A stretch of DNA of 64,000 bases, from positions 1,550,001 to 1,614,000 of the forward strand of contig NZ_CP071794.1 in assembly GCF_017498565.1 (NCBI RefSeq), given 5' to 3'. Positions 1 to 7,434 of this stretch are shown here, in pieces. Position 1 is the first letter of the stretch, and each line of letters starts with the position of its first letter. Origin of the DNA: Parasphingorhabdus cellanae (lineage in GTDB: Bacteria > Pseudomonadota > Alphaproteobacteria > Sphingomonadales > Sphingomonadaceae). The translations under genes and the position numbers were made by a program. The notes beneath the pieces were generated by a model. The model had not been told where the DNA came from. It made no database searches and saw only the letters and a list, made by a program, of their open reading frames with translations.

Positions 1-1437
1 TTCCCTATCCGCGAAAGGTTCAAAAAACTCTTCCGGTCTCTCAGGGTCGAGTAATTTATTGTCCGCAAGAAGCTCCTCGGTCATATCTAAATCGGGTATT
101 TCGAACCTGACCAATTTTCTTTTGGAAGCGCTCCGACTTTCTATAAAATCAATCATGGGCTGGCCAGCTGCCATCGCCTTTTCGGTCATCCGCTCTGTGG
201 TCCCACAATGTTCGGCAATCAGGGATACACGCAATTTAAATATTTCGCTCCCGGCCATCTGATTGCCATCCTCTCGACTATCGATAACCAGATCGCATTC
301 GCTGTCGAGGCCCAAAGACCGGTTATTCATATTCGCTGACCCAACGCGCACGATCTGATCGTCAATGATCATTATTTTCGCGTGGACATAGATATCCTCG
401 CCAACTTCGTTAACGGGGGTAAAAACCGCGAATCTGTGGGCGTTTTGCTTTTGGCGGATCGCGCTGATCATTTTTGCACGAGCACTATCCATGGTGATAT
501 GTTCAAGCCAGCCGTCTGCTGTAGCTGGCATAACCAATACAATCTCTGGCGGATCATCTTCTTCCAGGCGCAGAGCGATGGCGTCGGCTATTTTGCGAGA
601 TGTGAAATATTGGTTTTCAATATAGATGAACTTTTGAGCGCCGCGGATTTGCTCCAGAAATAGTGCTTCAATCTCTTGGATTTGGTCAACTTCTCCATAT
701 TTAGCCCGCGTTCGCGCAATTTTTATATTCACATTCTCGAACTGTGGTTCGATATCTTCTGGCCAAGGGTCATTGTCGGTATTGAGCGGTTTCAACGTTT
801 CGCCGCCAGCGGTTGACCACCTGCTGCGCGCCAAATCACCAAGTGCGGATGCTGCTTCGCCATCAACAATCATCGTGACATCGTGCCAAGGGTGATATTG
901 GCTGCCATTGGGGCGTTTTCGGCGTTCGTCCTGCCCGACATGTTCCCGTGTATCCCAGCGATCGGTGGTCATATCGATGCCACCGCAAACTGCAAAATTA
1001 TCGTCGATCACGACAATTTTCTGATGATGGCTGCATCCGGCGGGATGCGCATTGTCCAGCTTGAATTCTATCTGGTCATGTATGGCCCATTTCGCGACTG
1101 TTATGATAGTTGAGCCGCGGCCAAGTAATTTTATTGCCGATGTTTGCCACTTTAATATCTTAATTTCCAAATCAGGCCGATTGTTTGCCAGCCATTCGAT
1201 AAACTCTCCCAATCGAACGGGCGGCTCGCCCTTTTCATGTTCGTCTTTCGATAGCGAGATACGTGTATCAAAGTCCCAACCGATAAGAATGATCCGTTTT
1301 TTGGCACGCAACATTGCTTTGCGCAAAATCTCGAAATAATCCGCTCCATCTATAATTATGCGGGCACGGTTGGCGATTTCTGTGCGCCAAAAACTCTTAT
1401 GTTCCGTCACTTCAAAATCATTTCTAACAGACACCAT
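1..1437 (-). CDS. Phospholipase D-like protein with two HKD motifs (C-terminus beyond window)
   Basis: The frame stays open from an ATG at 1437 to the left edge, so at least 479 residues are present and the C-terminus is missing. Two phosphodiesterase motifs are visible: HHQKIVVIDD followed by GGID near residue 145, and HAKIMIIDD followed by GSANMNNRS near residue 355. Together these form the H-x-K-x4-D pair of phospholipase D/cardiolipin synthase-type enzymes that hydrolyse or transfer phosphodiester-linked head groups. There is no obvious signal peptide. No strong Shine-Dalgarno precedes the ATG, but it is the only in-frame ATG at the domain start. It lies downstream of a PLDc_N-type membrane protein and a DUF2383 protein on the same strand. 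A terminator-like hairpin separates it from them, so co-transcription is uncertain. Substrate unknown. Confidence 0.85.
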   Translation of the reverse strand, partial: MVSVRNDFEVTEHKSFWRTEIANRARIIIDGADYFEILRKAMLRAKKRIILIGWDFDTRISLSKDEHEKGEPPVRLGEFIEWLANNRPDLEIKILKWQTSAIKLLGRGSTIITVAKWAIHDQIEFKLDNAHPAGCSHHQKIVVIDDNFAVCGGIDMTTDRWDTREHVGQDERRKRPNGSQYHPWHDVTMIVDGEAASALGDLARSRWSTAGGETLKPLNTDNDPWPEDIEPQFENVNIKIARTRAKYGEVDQIQEIEALFLEQIRGAQKFIYIENQYFTSRKIADAIALRLEEDDPPEIVLVMPATADGWLEHITMDSARAKMISAIRQKQNAHRFAVFTPVNEVGEDIYVHAKIMIIDDQIVRVGSANMNNRSLGLDSECDLVIDSREDGNQMAGSEIFKLRVSLIAEHCGTTERMTEKAMAAGQPMIDFIESRSASKRKLVRFEIPDLDMTEELLADNKLLDPERPEEFFEPFADRE

Positions 1438-1504
1438 ATTGCATACATATATCGCAGCATTCTCAATCTATACGGTTTCGTGTCCGAAAACAGGGGCTAG
1501 CGAT

Positions 1505-1540
1505 CAAAAGCCCGACTATTCACACAAGAATAGCCGGGCT
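1505..1540 (-). terminator. Hairpin after the PLDc_N gene, probable terminator
   Basis: Two 13-base arms (1509-1521 and 1528-1540) pair with one G-T wobble around a 6-base loop. Read on the minus strand, the stem is followed by a short T run (1506-1509). It lies 25 bases downstream of the stop of the 60-aa membrane protein gene. It may fully or partly end that transcript before the phospholipase gene. Confidence 0.6.
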
Positions 1541-1564
1541 TCAATCTCTGCATATCGCATTTAC

Positions 1565-1747
1565 CTAAGCAGCGACAGATCCTTTTGGTCCGACAAAGAA
1601 CCAGAGCAATAGCCCTATAACCGGCAATATGATGATTATCGCACTCCAAATAACTTTAGTACCGACAGAGGCACCGCTACCCCAAACGCCGAGTAGTGCC
1701 CAAATATCCAAGGCCAGTATGATCAACCCCACAATTCCATAACTCAT
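1565..1747 (-). CDS. PLDc_N-type small inner-membrane protein (60 aa)
   Basis: A 60-residue protein that is almost entirely two hydrophobic segments (about 4-22 and 30-53) with the ending LLLWFFVGPKG. This is the pattern of the stand-alone phospholipase D-nuclease N-terminal (PLDc_N) membrane domain. A good ribosome site (aaggat) precedes the ATG. It is 40 bases downstream of the DUF2383 gene on the same strand, so both probably share the EcfG-type promoter at 2266-2291. The role is unknown; such proteins recur in stress regulons. The neighbouring phospholipase D may be functionally linked, which is inference from position only. Confidence 0.75.
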   Translation of the reverse strand: MSYGIVGLIILALDIWALLGVWGSGASVGTKVIWSAIIIILPVIGLLLWFFVGPKGSVAA

Positions 1748-1787
1748 ATCGAAATCCTTTATTTTTAATTTTGGTCTGTCACAGTTT

Positions 1788-2231
1788 TTAGTCGACGGCT
1801 TCTTCCAGATAGTCGATCAATCGCTTATCAGCGCGCAATTCGCCTTGAAAATTACTTAAGATCGCCTTGGAAGATACGCTTAGCTCGTCCGTTTGGAGAG
1901 CCTGTTCAATCTTATCCCGAAGATGTTCTTCCCCGGTGTCGACCGCTTCAATTGCGGCTTCGTCATTATCCTGCAAAGCTGCGCTGATTGTCAGAAATAC
2001 CCGATGCGCCTTAGCAAGGATGGTTCCCTCATTTTCAGGCTCGCCACCTAGCTGTTTTATCTCGGCCTTTATCTCCGTGGCCATGGCGCGCCGCGCTGCT
2101 GAGCGCCGGACAAAGAAATTTTTGAAAACTTCGCGATCAGCCACTTCGGTTGCTTTGGCATAGCCGTCGCTGGAATCGATTAAAGTTTCGAGCACATCAT
2201 TGAGATGCGAAATTGATTTTTCATTGGTCAT
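1788..2231 (-). CDS. DUF2383/PA2169-family four-helix-bundle protein
   Basis: A soluble, helical, acidic protein of 147 aa resembling the DUF2383 (PA2169) family of ferritin-like four-helix bundles. Visible features are the opening helix with HLNDVLETLIDSSDGY and a later EEHLRDKIEQAL helix. I place the start at the ATG at 2231, 12 codons inside the longest frame, because a strong aggaggg sits just upstream and the family begins near this point. The gene is headed by a consensus EcfG promoter (2266-2291) and probably co-transcribed with the PLDc_N protein. The family is stress-associated but has no established biochemical role. Confidence 0.8.
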   Translation of the reverse strand: MTNEKSISHLNDVLETLIDSSDGYAKATEVADREVFKNFFVRRSAARRAMATEIKAEIKQLGGEPENEGTILAKAHRVFLTISAALQDNDEAAIEAVDTGEEHLRDKIEQALQTDELSVSSKAILSNFQGELRADKRLIDYLEEAVD

Positions 2232-2265
2232 AAAATTTCCCTCCTGATTTACAGTTGTGCTAATC

Positions 2266-2291
2266 AACGAACCTGGGAAGCCTGTTGTTCC
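2266..2291 (-). promoter_or_regulatory. EcfG-type (general stress) promoter for the DUF2383 gene
   Basis: On the minus strand GGAAC (2291-2287), 17 bases, then CGTT (2269-2266). This matches the alphaproteobacterial EcfG/SigT consensus GGAAC-N16-17-CGTT. It lies 35 bases upstream of the chosen start and is back-to-back with a second candidate on the other strand. Confidence 0.8.
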
Positions 2292-2314
2292 AAAAAAGAT
2301 TTTTTTCTTTCAAT

Positions 2315-2339
2315 GGAACCTTTTCCACCAACTAGGGTT
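2315..2339 (+). promoter_or_regulatory. Probable EcfG-type promoter for the BON-MscS channel gene
   Basis: GGAAC at 2315-2319 is followed after 16 bases by GGTT (2336-2339), one base off the CGTT element. The predicted transcript would begin almost at the ATG (2348), implying a very short leader. It diverges from the promoter at 2266-2291. Confidence 0.6.
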
Positions 2340-2347
2340 TTAAGCCG

Positions 2348-3760
2348 ATGTTACGTAGGGGATATATCATTCGAGGTGCTTTACTGGTTGCATTAACATT
2401 GTGGTTTATCGGCGTGAGCCCGACCGGCTATTATTTGAGCCTTGCCGGAACAGCTTATGCCCAATTAGAAGTCGTCGATCCTGAACCAGAAGATCCTGAA
2501 CCAATCATATCGGCAAGTGTTGCGGCATCAGACGACCAGGCAATTTCAGACCGGATATCGGGCATATTCGCGGAAATAGACGAATTTAATGCTATAGATA
2601 TCTCTGTAGAGGCGGGAGTGGTCAATCTAACCGGGCCAATTAAGAACCAGGACGACGCCGCGCGCGCTGAATCAATTGCTCAGCGGGTCTCGGGTGTCGT
2701 GACGGTCGACACCGACTTTGAACGAGACTTGTCAGTGGACGGCAATGTCGAACCGGTGGTCAGCGACCTTAGCGAGAGTTTGAACAAGTTCATCAGTGCA
2801 CTTCCTTTGATCGGAATCGCGCTTACCCTCGCTCTCGCGATTGGCACATTCGGTCATCTGCTCGCGTCGATAAAAGCTTTTTGGACGAAAATTACTCCAA
2901 ACATTTTTCTGGCCGAACTTTTGGCAACATCGATCAGGGTATTATTTATCGGCCTTGGTATATTCATCGCGCTGGATATCCTAAACGCAACCGCTGTCTT
3001 GGGTGCCGTATTGGGAGGCGCAGGTGTTATTGGCCTGGCAATCGGATTTGCCTTAAGGGATACAGTCGACAATTACGTCTCAAGTATAATGCTCAGCGTC
3101 CGTCAGCCTTTTCGCGCCAACGACCATGTACTGATCGGTGACAGGGAGGGGCGTGTTGTCCGCCTATCGTCACGGGCAACAATTTTGATGACTTTGGACG
3201 GCAATCATTTGCGTATTCCGAACGCAACCGTTTTCAAGGCCGAGATATTAAACTATTCCCGCAATCCGCAAAGGCGCTTTACTTTTCAACTTGGTGTGGA
3301 CGCAGATGATGATCCGGCAGCGGCCGTTGACACCGGCTTGGAGGCTATCAATACGCAAACCTTTATTCTGGATGATCCCGCCGCAACAGCTGAAATTCAG
3401 GAGGTCGGTGATTCCAATATTCTCATCGTCTTTCATGGTTGGGTCGATCAGCGCGAAACCGACTTTAAAAAAGCCAGAGGAGCCGCCATTCGGGCGGCAA
3501 AAAACGCGCTGGAAGCAGAGGGCTTTGCACTACCTGAACCCATTTACCGGCTCCGCTTTGATGGAGCACCGCCTATGAACCTGCAGGCTGGAAGCGATAA
3601 ATCTACAGACGACAGTAGCACGGTCAGCGAAAAGCAGGCTTCTCTGGCAGAGCAGGAATTTGATGTTTCGCCGGAAACCCACGTGGAACGATTAGTCGGT
3701 GATGAGCGGGCAGAACATGGTGAGGCCGATTTGCTGGATAGCAAGCAACCGGTAGAATAA
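2348..3760 (+). CDS. Mechanosensitive channel (MscS family) with N-terminal BON domain
   Basis: A 470-aa protein. Residues 10-38 form a signal/anchor segment ending in AYAQ. Residues about 62-128 resemble a BON domain (DISVEAGVVNLTGPI core), expected in the periplasm. Three hydrophobic segments follow (about 150-240), then the MscS pore and beta domain with GVIGLAIGFALRDTVDNYVS and a cytoplasmic part up to about residue 410. The last 60 residues are acidic and low in complexity. MscS channels release solutes on hypo-osmotic shock; the BON domain may tether the channel to membrane or envelope. A likely EcfG promoter sits directly upstream, which would make this a stress-induced channel. Family assignment is secure; the gating role of BON is inference. 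Confidence 0.88.
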   Translation: MLRRGYIIRGALLVALTLWFIGVSPTGYYLSLAGTAYAQLEVVDPEPEDPEPIISASVAASDDQAISDRISGIFAEIDEFNAIDISVEAGVVNLTGPIKNQDDAARAESIAQRVSGVVTVDTDFERDLSVDGNVEPVVSDLSESLNKFISALPLIGIALTLALAIGTFGHLLASIKAFWTKITPNIFLAELLATSIRVLFIGLGIFIALDILNATAVLGAVLGGAGVIGLAIGFALRDTVDNYVSSIMLSVRQPFRANDHVLIGDREGRVVRLSSRATILMTLDGNHLRIPNATVFKAEILNYSRNPQRRFTFQLGVDADDDPAAAVDTGLEAINTQTFILDDPAATAEIQEVGDSNILIVFHGWVDQRETDFKKARGAAIRAAKNALEAEGFALPEPIYRLRFDGAPPMNLQAGSDKSTDDSSTVSEKQASLAEQEFDVSPETHVERLVGDERAEHGEADLLDSKQPVE

Positions 3761-3871
3761 TTAGCCCAATATTGATGTAAGTTAGTTATCCCCGTGACCA
3801 ACATCCCTAAGGACTTCCCAGTTAGACGGGATTAGATATATTTTCGAGTAAAGAGCCTGGGGCCTATTGAA

Positions 3872-4291
3872 ATGACAGACTACTCTATAAACTCCGTGAT
3901 CTACATCAGCACGGCTCGGTCCGATCTTAGTCCAAAGGATTTTTCCGATATCGTCGAAATTTCACGGCGGAAAAATGCAGACCTTGGAATCACAGGTATT
4001 CTTTGTTTCAACGGCACGAATTTTATCCAGTTTCTGGAAGGTGATCGCAAAATAATCAACGATCAGCTCCGTCTTATAGGATCAGATAACCGGCACAGTG
4101 GTATGATCACCATGAATCACCGAACAACAAAAAAGCGTGAATTTCCAGATTGGCACATGGCCAGCAGCGTCATCAATTTGGAAAACCAGAATACCGATCA
4201 AAAATTAACAGATATTTTGGCCATCGGTACGGTGAGTGAGGAAACCCGCGAAATATTCAATAATTTTCGATCAATTGGACTCGGCATGTAA
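3872..4291 (+). CDS. BLUF-domain blue-light sensor (single-domain, 139 aa)
   Basis: The flavin-contacting residues of BLUF photoreceptors are all present: Tyr11 (VIYIS), Asn35 (RKNADLGITG), Gln53 (NFIQFLEG), Trp94 and Met96 (FPDWHM). Their spacing equals that of AppA (Y21, N45, Q63, W104, M106, a constant offset of ten). The protein is therefore expected to bind FAD and to red-shift under blue light. After the domain (about 1-100) only a short helical tail remains, with no fused output domain, so it should signal by protein contact. It lies between the BON-MscS gene (111 bases upstream) and nepR-ecfG. No EcfG promoter was found in front of it. A link between light and the stress response is suggested by position and not shown. 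Confidence 0.9.
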   Translation: MTDYSINSVIYISTARSDLSPKDFSDIVEISRRKNADLGITGILCFNGTNFIQFLEGDRKIINDQLRLIGSDNRHSGMITMNHRTTKKREFPDWHMASSVINLENQNTDQKLTDILAIGTVSEETREIFNNFRSIGLGM

Positions 4292-4430
4292 CAAAGCTTC
4301 AATTGAGCAGCGCTGTCATCCCCTGCTTCGACATAAATATTTTGAACTCGGTCAAGCAAATTCGATGTTATCGATATCGTTCTCATATGAAATTTCGTAG
4401 CCGTTGGACTTGTTGGTTCGAAAAATTTAT

Positions 4431-4455
4431 GGAACCAACCCTAGGATTGCGTGTT
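4431..4455 (+). promoter_or_regulatory. nepR: EcfG-type promoter for nepR-ecfG (autoregulation)
   Basis: GGAAC at 4431-4435 and GTT at 4453-4455 are separated by 17 bases (16 plus TGTT), close to the EcfG consensus. A second GGAAC (4467-4471) with GTTT 16 bases on gives a weaker tandem candidate. Autoregulation of nepR-ecfG by EcfG is usual in this class. Confidence 0.7.
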
Positions 4456-4565
4456 TTATGCTCAATGGAACAGAAATTAAGAGACGTGTTTTGCCAGATC
4501 AGAAAAAAAAGAATGAGTTTGAATCAGAAGACGACGGTTTTGAAACACCTTCTGCAGGAAAGCCA

Positions 4566-4739
4566 ATGAACAGCACTAACGAAATACAAGAACGTTTGGG
4601 GTTCGGATTGCGCTCTATGTACCGCAATGTCTTGGAAGAGCCATTACCTGCGGACATGATGGCGCTTCTCGATCAGCTAGATGAGAATGAAAATCTCGAT
4701 GACAGCAAATCCGACGCGGGTTCGACATCCAGTGAATGA
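4566..4739 (+). CDS. nepR: Anti-sigma factor NepR
   Basis: A small anti-sigma factor that holds EcfG inactive until phosphorylated PhyR binds it. The characteristic NepR region is RLGFGLRSMYRNVLEEPLP followed by a LLDQLDENE helix and an acidic tail. An open frame extends upstream to 4404, but the EcfG-type promoter (4431-4455) lies inside that extension and predicts transcription starting at about 4462. I therefore take the ATG at 4566 (57 aa, the usual NepR size), which has a good aggaa ribosome site. The gene overlaps the ecfG start by 8 bases, so the two are translationally coupled. Assignment rests on the motif plus the neighbouring ecfG and phyR. Confidence 0.85.
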   Translation: MNSTNEIQERLGFGLRSMYRNVLEEPLPADMMALLDQLDENENLDDSKSDAGSTSSE

Positions 4740-5322
4740 TACTCCAAAACTGTCCGCTACGGACTTTAAGATGCAATTGACAGATGCTATTCCACATCTG
4801 CGTGCCTTTGGTCGCAGTCTTTCTGGCAACCCGGATTTAGCTGACGATCTCGTTCAGGATACTTTATTAAAAGCATGGGCAGCACGGGACCGCTTTGTAG
4901 CCGGCACGTCCATGAAAGCTTGGACATTTGTCATCTTACGCAATACGTATTTTTCAAATATGCGCCGTAAAAAATTCACAGGAAATTATGACGAGATTGC
5001 CGCCGAGCGGATTTTATCGGCCCCTGCTCCGCAACAGGATCCGCTCCATCTGGCCGATCTCCAGCGAGCTTTGATGGAAATATCCGATGATCAACGTGAA
5101 GCCGTCATATTGGTTGGTGCCGGCGGCTATTCTTACGAAGAAGCGGCGGAAATTGCCGGTTGCGCTATCGGCACTATGAAAAGCCGGGTCTCACGCGCGC
5201 GACAAACCTTAGAAGGGATTTTGGAAGACGGACGATTTACAGAGGCATCTGCAGGGCATGACAAATCCACTGCGACGGCTCTCGAAAATATTATAGAGGC
5301 TGTTGCTGAGCAGGCGTCTTAG
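4732..5322 (+). CDS. ecfG: General stress response ECF sigma factor EcfG
   Basis: An ECF15-type sigma factor. Region 2 is visible from IPHLRAFGRSLSG through NPDLADDLVQDTLLKAW (about residues 20-55). Region 4 carries the HTH YEEAAEIAGCAIGTMKSR (about 140-160). It directs RNA polymerase to GGAAC-N16-CGTT promoters, several of which I find within 10 kb. The frame is open from ATG 4681 and also has ATG 4699. I prefer GTG 4732 because the family begins a few residues before this motif and it overlaps the nepR stop, but the start is uncertain. A 36-residue tail follows the HTH. Convergent with the small membrane protein gene at 5332. Confidence 0.92.
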   Translation: MNDTPKLSATDFKMQLTDAIPHLRAFGRSLSGNPDLADDLVQDTLLKAWAARDRFVAGTSMKAWTFVILRNTYFSNMRRKKFTGNYDEIAAERILSAPAPQQDPLHLADLQRALMEISDDQREAVILVGAGGYSYEEAAEIAGCAIGTMKSRVSRARQTLEGILEDGRFTEASAGHDKSTATALENIIEAVAEQAS

Positions 5323-5331
5323 AGAATTTTA

Positions 5332-5463
5332 CTAAAACAAAAATAGAAACGCCACTACTCCCAAACCGATAACCGCTAACGGCAAAGACCATGCGAGGGT
5401 TTGCCGGACCATACGTCGCGGTTCACCTTGGCGAGCTTCTTCGATTTTAATTTTATCAGTCAT
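5332..5463 (-). CDS. 43-aa single-span membrane protein next to phyR
   Basis: A short gene directly after phyR on the same strand (8-base gap). The ATG at 5463 is preceded by a good gagggt site and the stop is at 5332. The protein begins MTDKIKIEEARQGEPRRMV and then has one hydrophobic span (about residues 24-42) ending at the C-terminus. A charged N-terminal stretch with EARQG plus one membrane span is, as I recall, a recurrent pattern in small alphaproteobacterial membrane proteins, but no function is known to me. Tight linkage to phyR suggests co-transcription from the phyR promoter and a possible role in stress signalling or envelope stress. That role is inference. Confidence 0.7.
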   Translation of the reverse strand: MTDKIKIEEARQGEPRRMVRQTLAWSLPLAVIGLGVVAFLFLF

Positions 5464-5471
5464 GATACCCT

Positions 5472-6260
5472 CTACGCATCTTGCGTTTCTGTTGTAAAAA
5501 ATAGCGCTTGGCTAATGGCAGCGCGGATCGCATTCGGTTGAAATGGCTTGGTGATCAAAAATGTCGGCTCAGGACGCTCGCCTGTTAGCAACCGTTCTGG
5601 AAAAGCGGTAATGAAGATGACCGGTACTGAAAACTTTTCCAAAATGTCTTTCACAGCATCTATTCCCGAGCTGCCGTCCGCCAGTTGAATATCCGCGAGA
5701 ACAAGACCGGGTTTATTTTTTTCAGCAGCAATCAACGCCTCTTTGTGTGTTATGGCAGTCCCACACACATTGTGACCAAGACCAGCGACGATTTGCTCCA
5801 ACTCCATGGAAATAAGGGCTTCGTCTTCGATAATCAGCACATCTGATCGTATTTCTTTGTCGATGTCGGTTATCGCATCTTCGAGAAGACCATTGATAGA
5901 ATTCACACCTACGTCAGCAATTTTAGCTACCTCTTCCGTGGAGAAGCCTTCAAGCGCGGTCAGTAATAATATTTGCCGGCTTATTGGTGCGATCTTCCGC
6001 AACCGGTTTTGCCCAGATTCCGTATCGCCGACATAATCTACATCACCAGTGTCAACATTAGCTGTTTCCCAAATGCGATGAAAAATTTTGTACAATTCTA
6101 CGCGCGGGGCGATGTTTTGATCCAAAGATTGCGGCTCTGTGACAATCGCTTCCAGCGTAGCTTTGACAAAAGCATCACCACTTTTTTGGCTGCCTGTCAA
6201 AGCCCTTGCGTACCTGCGCAGATATGGCAAATGCGACTTTAATGTTGCTGCTAAAGACAT
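5472..6260 (-). CDS. phyR: Response regulator PhyR (sigma-like domain plus receiver)
   Basis: The anti-anti-sigma switch of the general stress response. When phosphorylated, its sigma-like domain binds NepR and frees EcfG. Residues 1-135 form an ECF-like domain (LKSHLPYLRRYARALTGS at the start, a degenerate region 4 near 105-130). Residues 140-255 form a receiver of the FAT/GUY type, with EDE at 145-147, phospho-acceptor Asp190 (LVLADIQLADG), FITAFPE and Lys238. I place the start at ATG 6260, 11 codons inside the longest frame, because of an aaagga ribosome site and family length (262 aa). A perfect EcfG promoter lies at 6285-6309. Confidence 0.95.
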   Translation of the reverse strand: MSLAATLKSHLPYLRRYARALTGSQKSGDAFVKATLEAIVTEPQSLDQNIAPRVELYKIFHRIWETANVDTGDVDYVGDTESGQNRLRKIAPISRQILLLTALEGFSTEEVAKIADVGVNSINGLLEDAITDIDKEIRSDVLIIEDEALISMELEQIVAGLGHNVCGTAITHKEALIAAEKNKPGLVLADIQLADGSSGIDAVKDILEKFSVPVIFITAFPERLLTGERPEPTFLITKPFQPNAIRAAISQALFFTTETQDA

Positions 6261-6284
6261 CGGCAAATTCCTTTCATATGCGCC

Positions 6285-6309
6285 AACGCACATTGACCAT
6301 GCTGGTTCC
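6285..6309 (-). promoter_or_regulatory. phyR: EcfG-type promoter for phyR
   Basis: On the minus strand GGAAC (6309-6305), exactly 16 bases, then CGTT (6288-6285), a full consensus match 25 bases upstream of the chosen phyR start. It indicates positive feedback of EcfG on phyR. Confidence 0.85.
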
Positions 6310-6364
6310 CAAAAAAGTGAATTTTCAGTTTTCGAACGCTGACTCCATCTAACTGATTTATATC

Positions 6365-6389
6365 GGAACTCAACTCGTTGTCATGCGTA
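6365..6389 (+). promoter_or_regulatory. Probable EcfG-type promoter for the YqjD-like gene
   Basis: GGAAC (6365-6369), 16 bases, then CGTA (6386-6389), one mismatch from CGTT. It is divergent from the phyR promoter and 37 bases upstream of the ATG at 6426. Confidence 0.6.
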
Positions 6390-6425
6390 GATTGAACATA
6401 CACACCTTTTTATGGAGCTAATCAT

Positions 6426-6716
6426 ATGACAGCGAATTACACAGAAGAAATGGGCGCAGTAAAATCCGACTTGCAAGCATTGAAAAACGATATAACGAAA
6501 CTTACCAAAACCGTTGCAAGTGATGCGCAAGAGAATGCTTCTGCTTTAACGTCAAAAGCCAAAGATAAAGTCAAGCTGGCATCCAACCGGACGAAAGAGG
6601 TCAGCTTACAAAGTAGGGACAAAGCCCATCAAACTGTTGCTGCCAATCCACTAGTGAGTATCGCAGCGACGGCCGGCATTGCCCTAATCATCGGCGCGCT
6701 GATTGCTCGCAAATAA
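6426..6716 (+). CDS. YqjD/ElaB (DUF883)-like C-tail-anchored membrane protein
   Basis: A 96-aa protein. Residues 1-72 form a polar, strongly helical (coiled-coil-like) region rich in Lys, Asp and Ala. One membrane span (about 76-93) ends in ALIARK. This arrangement is that of the DUF883 family (ElaB, YqjD), inner-membrane proteins that bind ribosomes in stationary phase in E. coli. The ATG at 6426 has a nearby ggagc site. A near-consensus EcfG promoter precedes it and a strong terminator follows. It is divergent from phyR. Family call is by architecture, since sequence conservation in the family is low. Confidence 0.72.
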   Translation: MTANYTEEMGAVKSDLQALKNDITKLTKTVASDAQENASALTSKAKDKVKLASNRTKEVSLQSRDKAHQTVAANPLVSIAATAGIALIIGALIARK

Positions 6717-6730
6717 ACTTAACTGCGGAT

Positions 6731-6772
6731 AAAAAAGGGCTCGCTTGATGTCAGATCAAGCGAGCCCTTTTT
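6731..6772. terminator. Bidirectional rho-independent terminator
   Basis: Perfect 13-base arms (6737-6749 and 6755-6767) enclose a 5-base loop. They are flanked by six A on the left and five T on the right, so the hairpin can end transcription from both the YqjD-like gene and the convergent stress-protein gene. Confidence 0.92.
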
Positions 6773-6786
6773 GTCGATTTCAACGT

Positions 6787-7269
6787 CTACATTGCGACCG
6801 TTTTATTAGTACCTATTTCCGGTTGATCGTCAGTCACATAGGCCTTAGCCAGCTCCCAAGCCTGCACCATTTTTGATTCAGGTGATGACCAATATTCAGC
6901 GATATCTGGTCGAAAACAAATAGCGGCAACCTTTGGATCATCCTTTTCGCATCCAAACCAGATGCTTGCCCACGGTCCCCAAAGATCATCAATTTTTTCG
7001 ACGTTTCGATTTATTGCTGATGTCCCGCTAATCGAAATATAAGTTTCTTTCTCAGGGCAGGCGTAGGTCAGATTGGTGGAATGCTCTTGGTCAATTTCTC
7101 CCGTCTTACCAGATTCACTTTCCGTCAAGAACCAGATCTCACCACTATCGCGATAGAGTTTGCCTTTCATTGGGCGGCTGCGCAACGCACCAGCATTTTC
7201 GGTGACCAACATCGCGGTTTCCACATCATCGATCATATCATAAAGGTCGTCCAAATCGTTATCGCGCAT
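6787..7269 (-). CDS. Pyridoxamine-5'-phosphate-oxidase-like (GSP26-type) stress protein
   Basis: A 160-aa protein of the FMN-binding split-barrel superfamily, general stress protein 26 type. Visible are AMLVTENAGALRSRPM (first strand pair and the conserved R-P-M), EIWFLTESESGKTGEI, and ISISGTSAINRN followed by LWGPWASIWFG. Such proteins bind FMN or related flavins, and their substrates are mostly unknown. The start is taken at ATG 7269 (30 codons inside the longest frame), with a ggag site upstream and a perfect EcfG promoter at 7323-7347. It ends at a shared terminator. Confidence 0.85.
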   Translation of the reverse strand: MRDNDLDDLYDMIDDVETAMLVTENAGALRSRPMKGKLYRDSGEIWFLTESESGKTGEIDQEHSTNLTYACPEKETYISISGTSAINRNVEKIDDLWGPWASIWFGCEKDDPKVAAICFRPDIAEYWSSPESKMVQAWELAKAYVTDDQPEIGTNKTVAM

Positions 7270-7322
7270 ATTCTTCTTTCTCCATTTTTGGCGCTTTTTG
7301 TGGCGCCGGGTTAAGTAAGAAT

Positions 7323-7347
7323 AACGCTCGAACGGCCCATCAGTTCC
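7323..7347 (-). promoter_or_regulatory. EcfG-type promoter for the split-barrel stress protein
   Basis: On the minus strand GGAAC (7347-7343), 16 bases, then CGTT (7326-7323), a full consensus match 54 bases upstream of the ATG at 7269. Confidence 0.85.
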
Positions 7348-7434
7348 TTTAAATTGCAACAGTTTTTGGAGTTTCTCGTTATTGGTCTAATAGCATGATT
7401 AAATGCCCGAAGTTGAATGAACTGGTAGAAAAAG

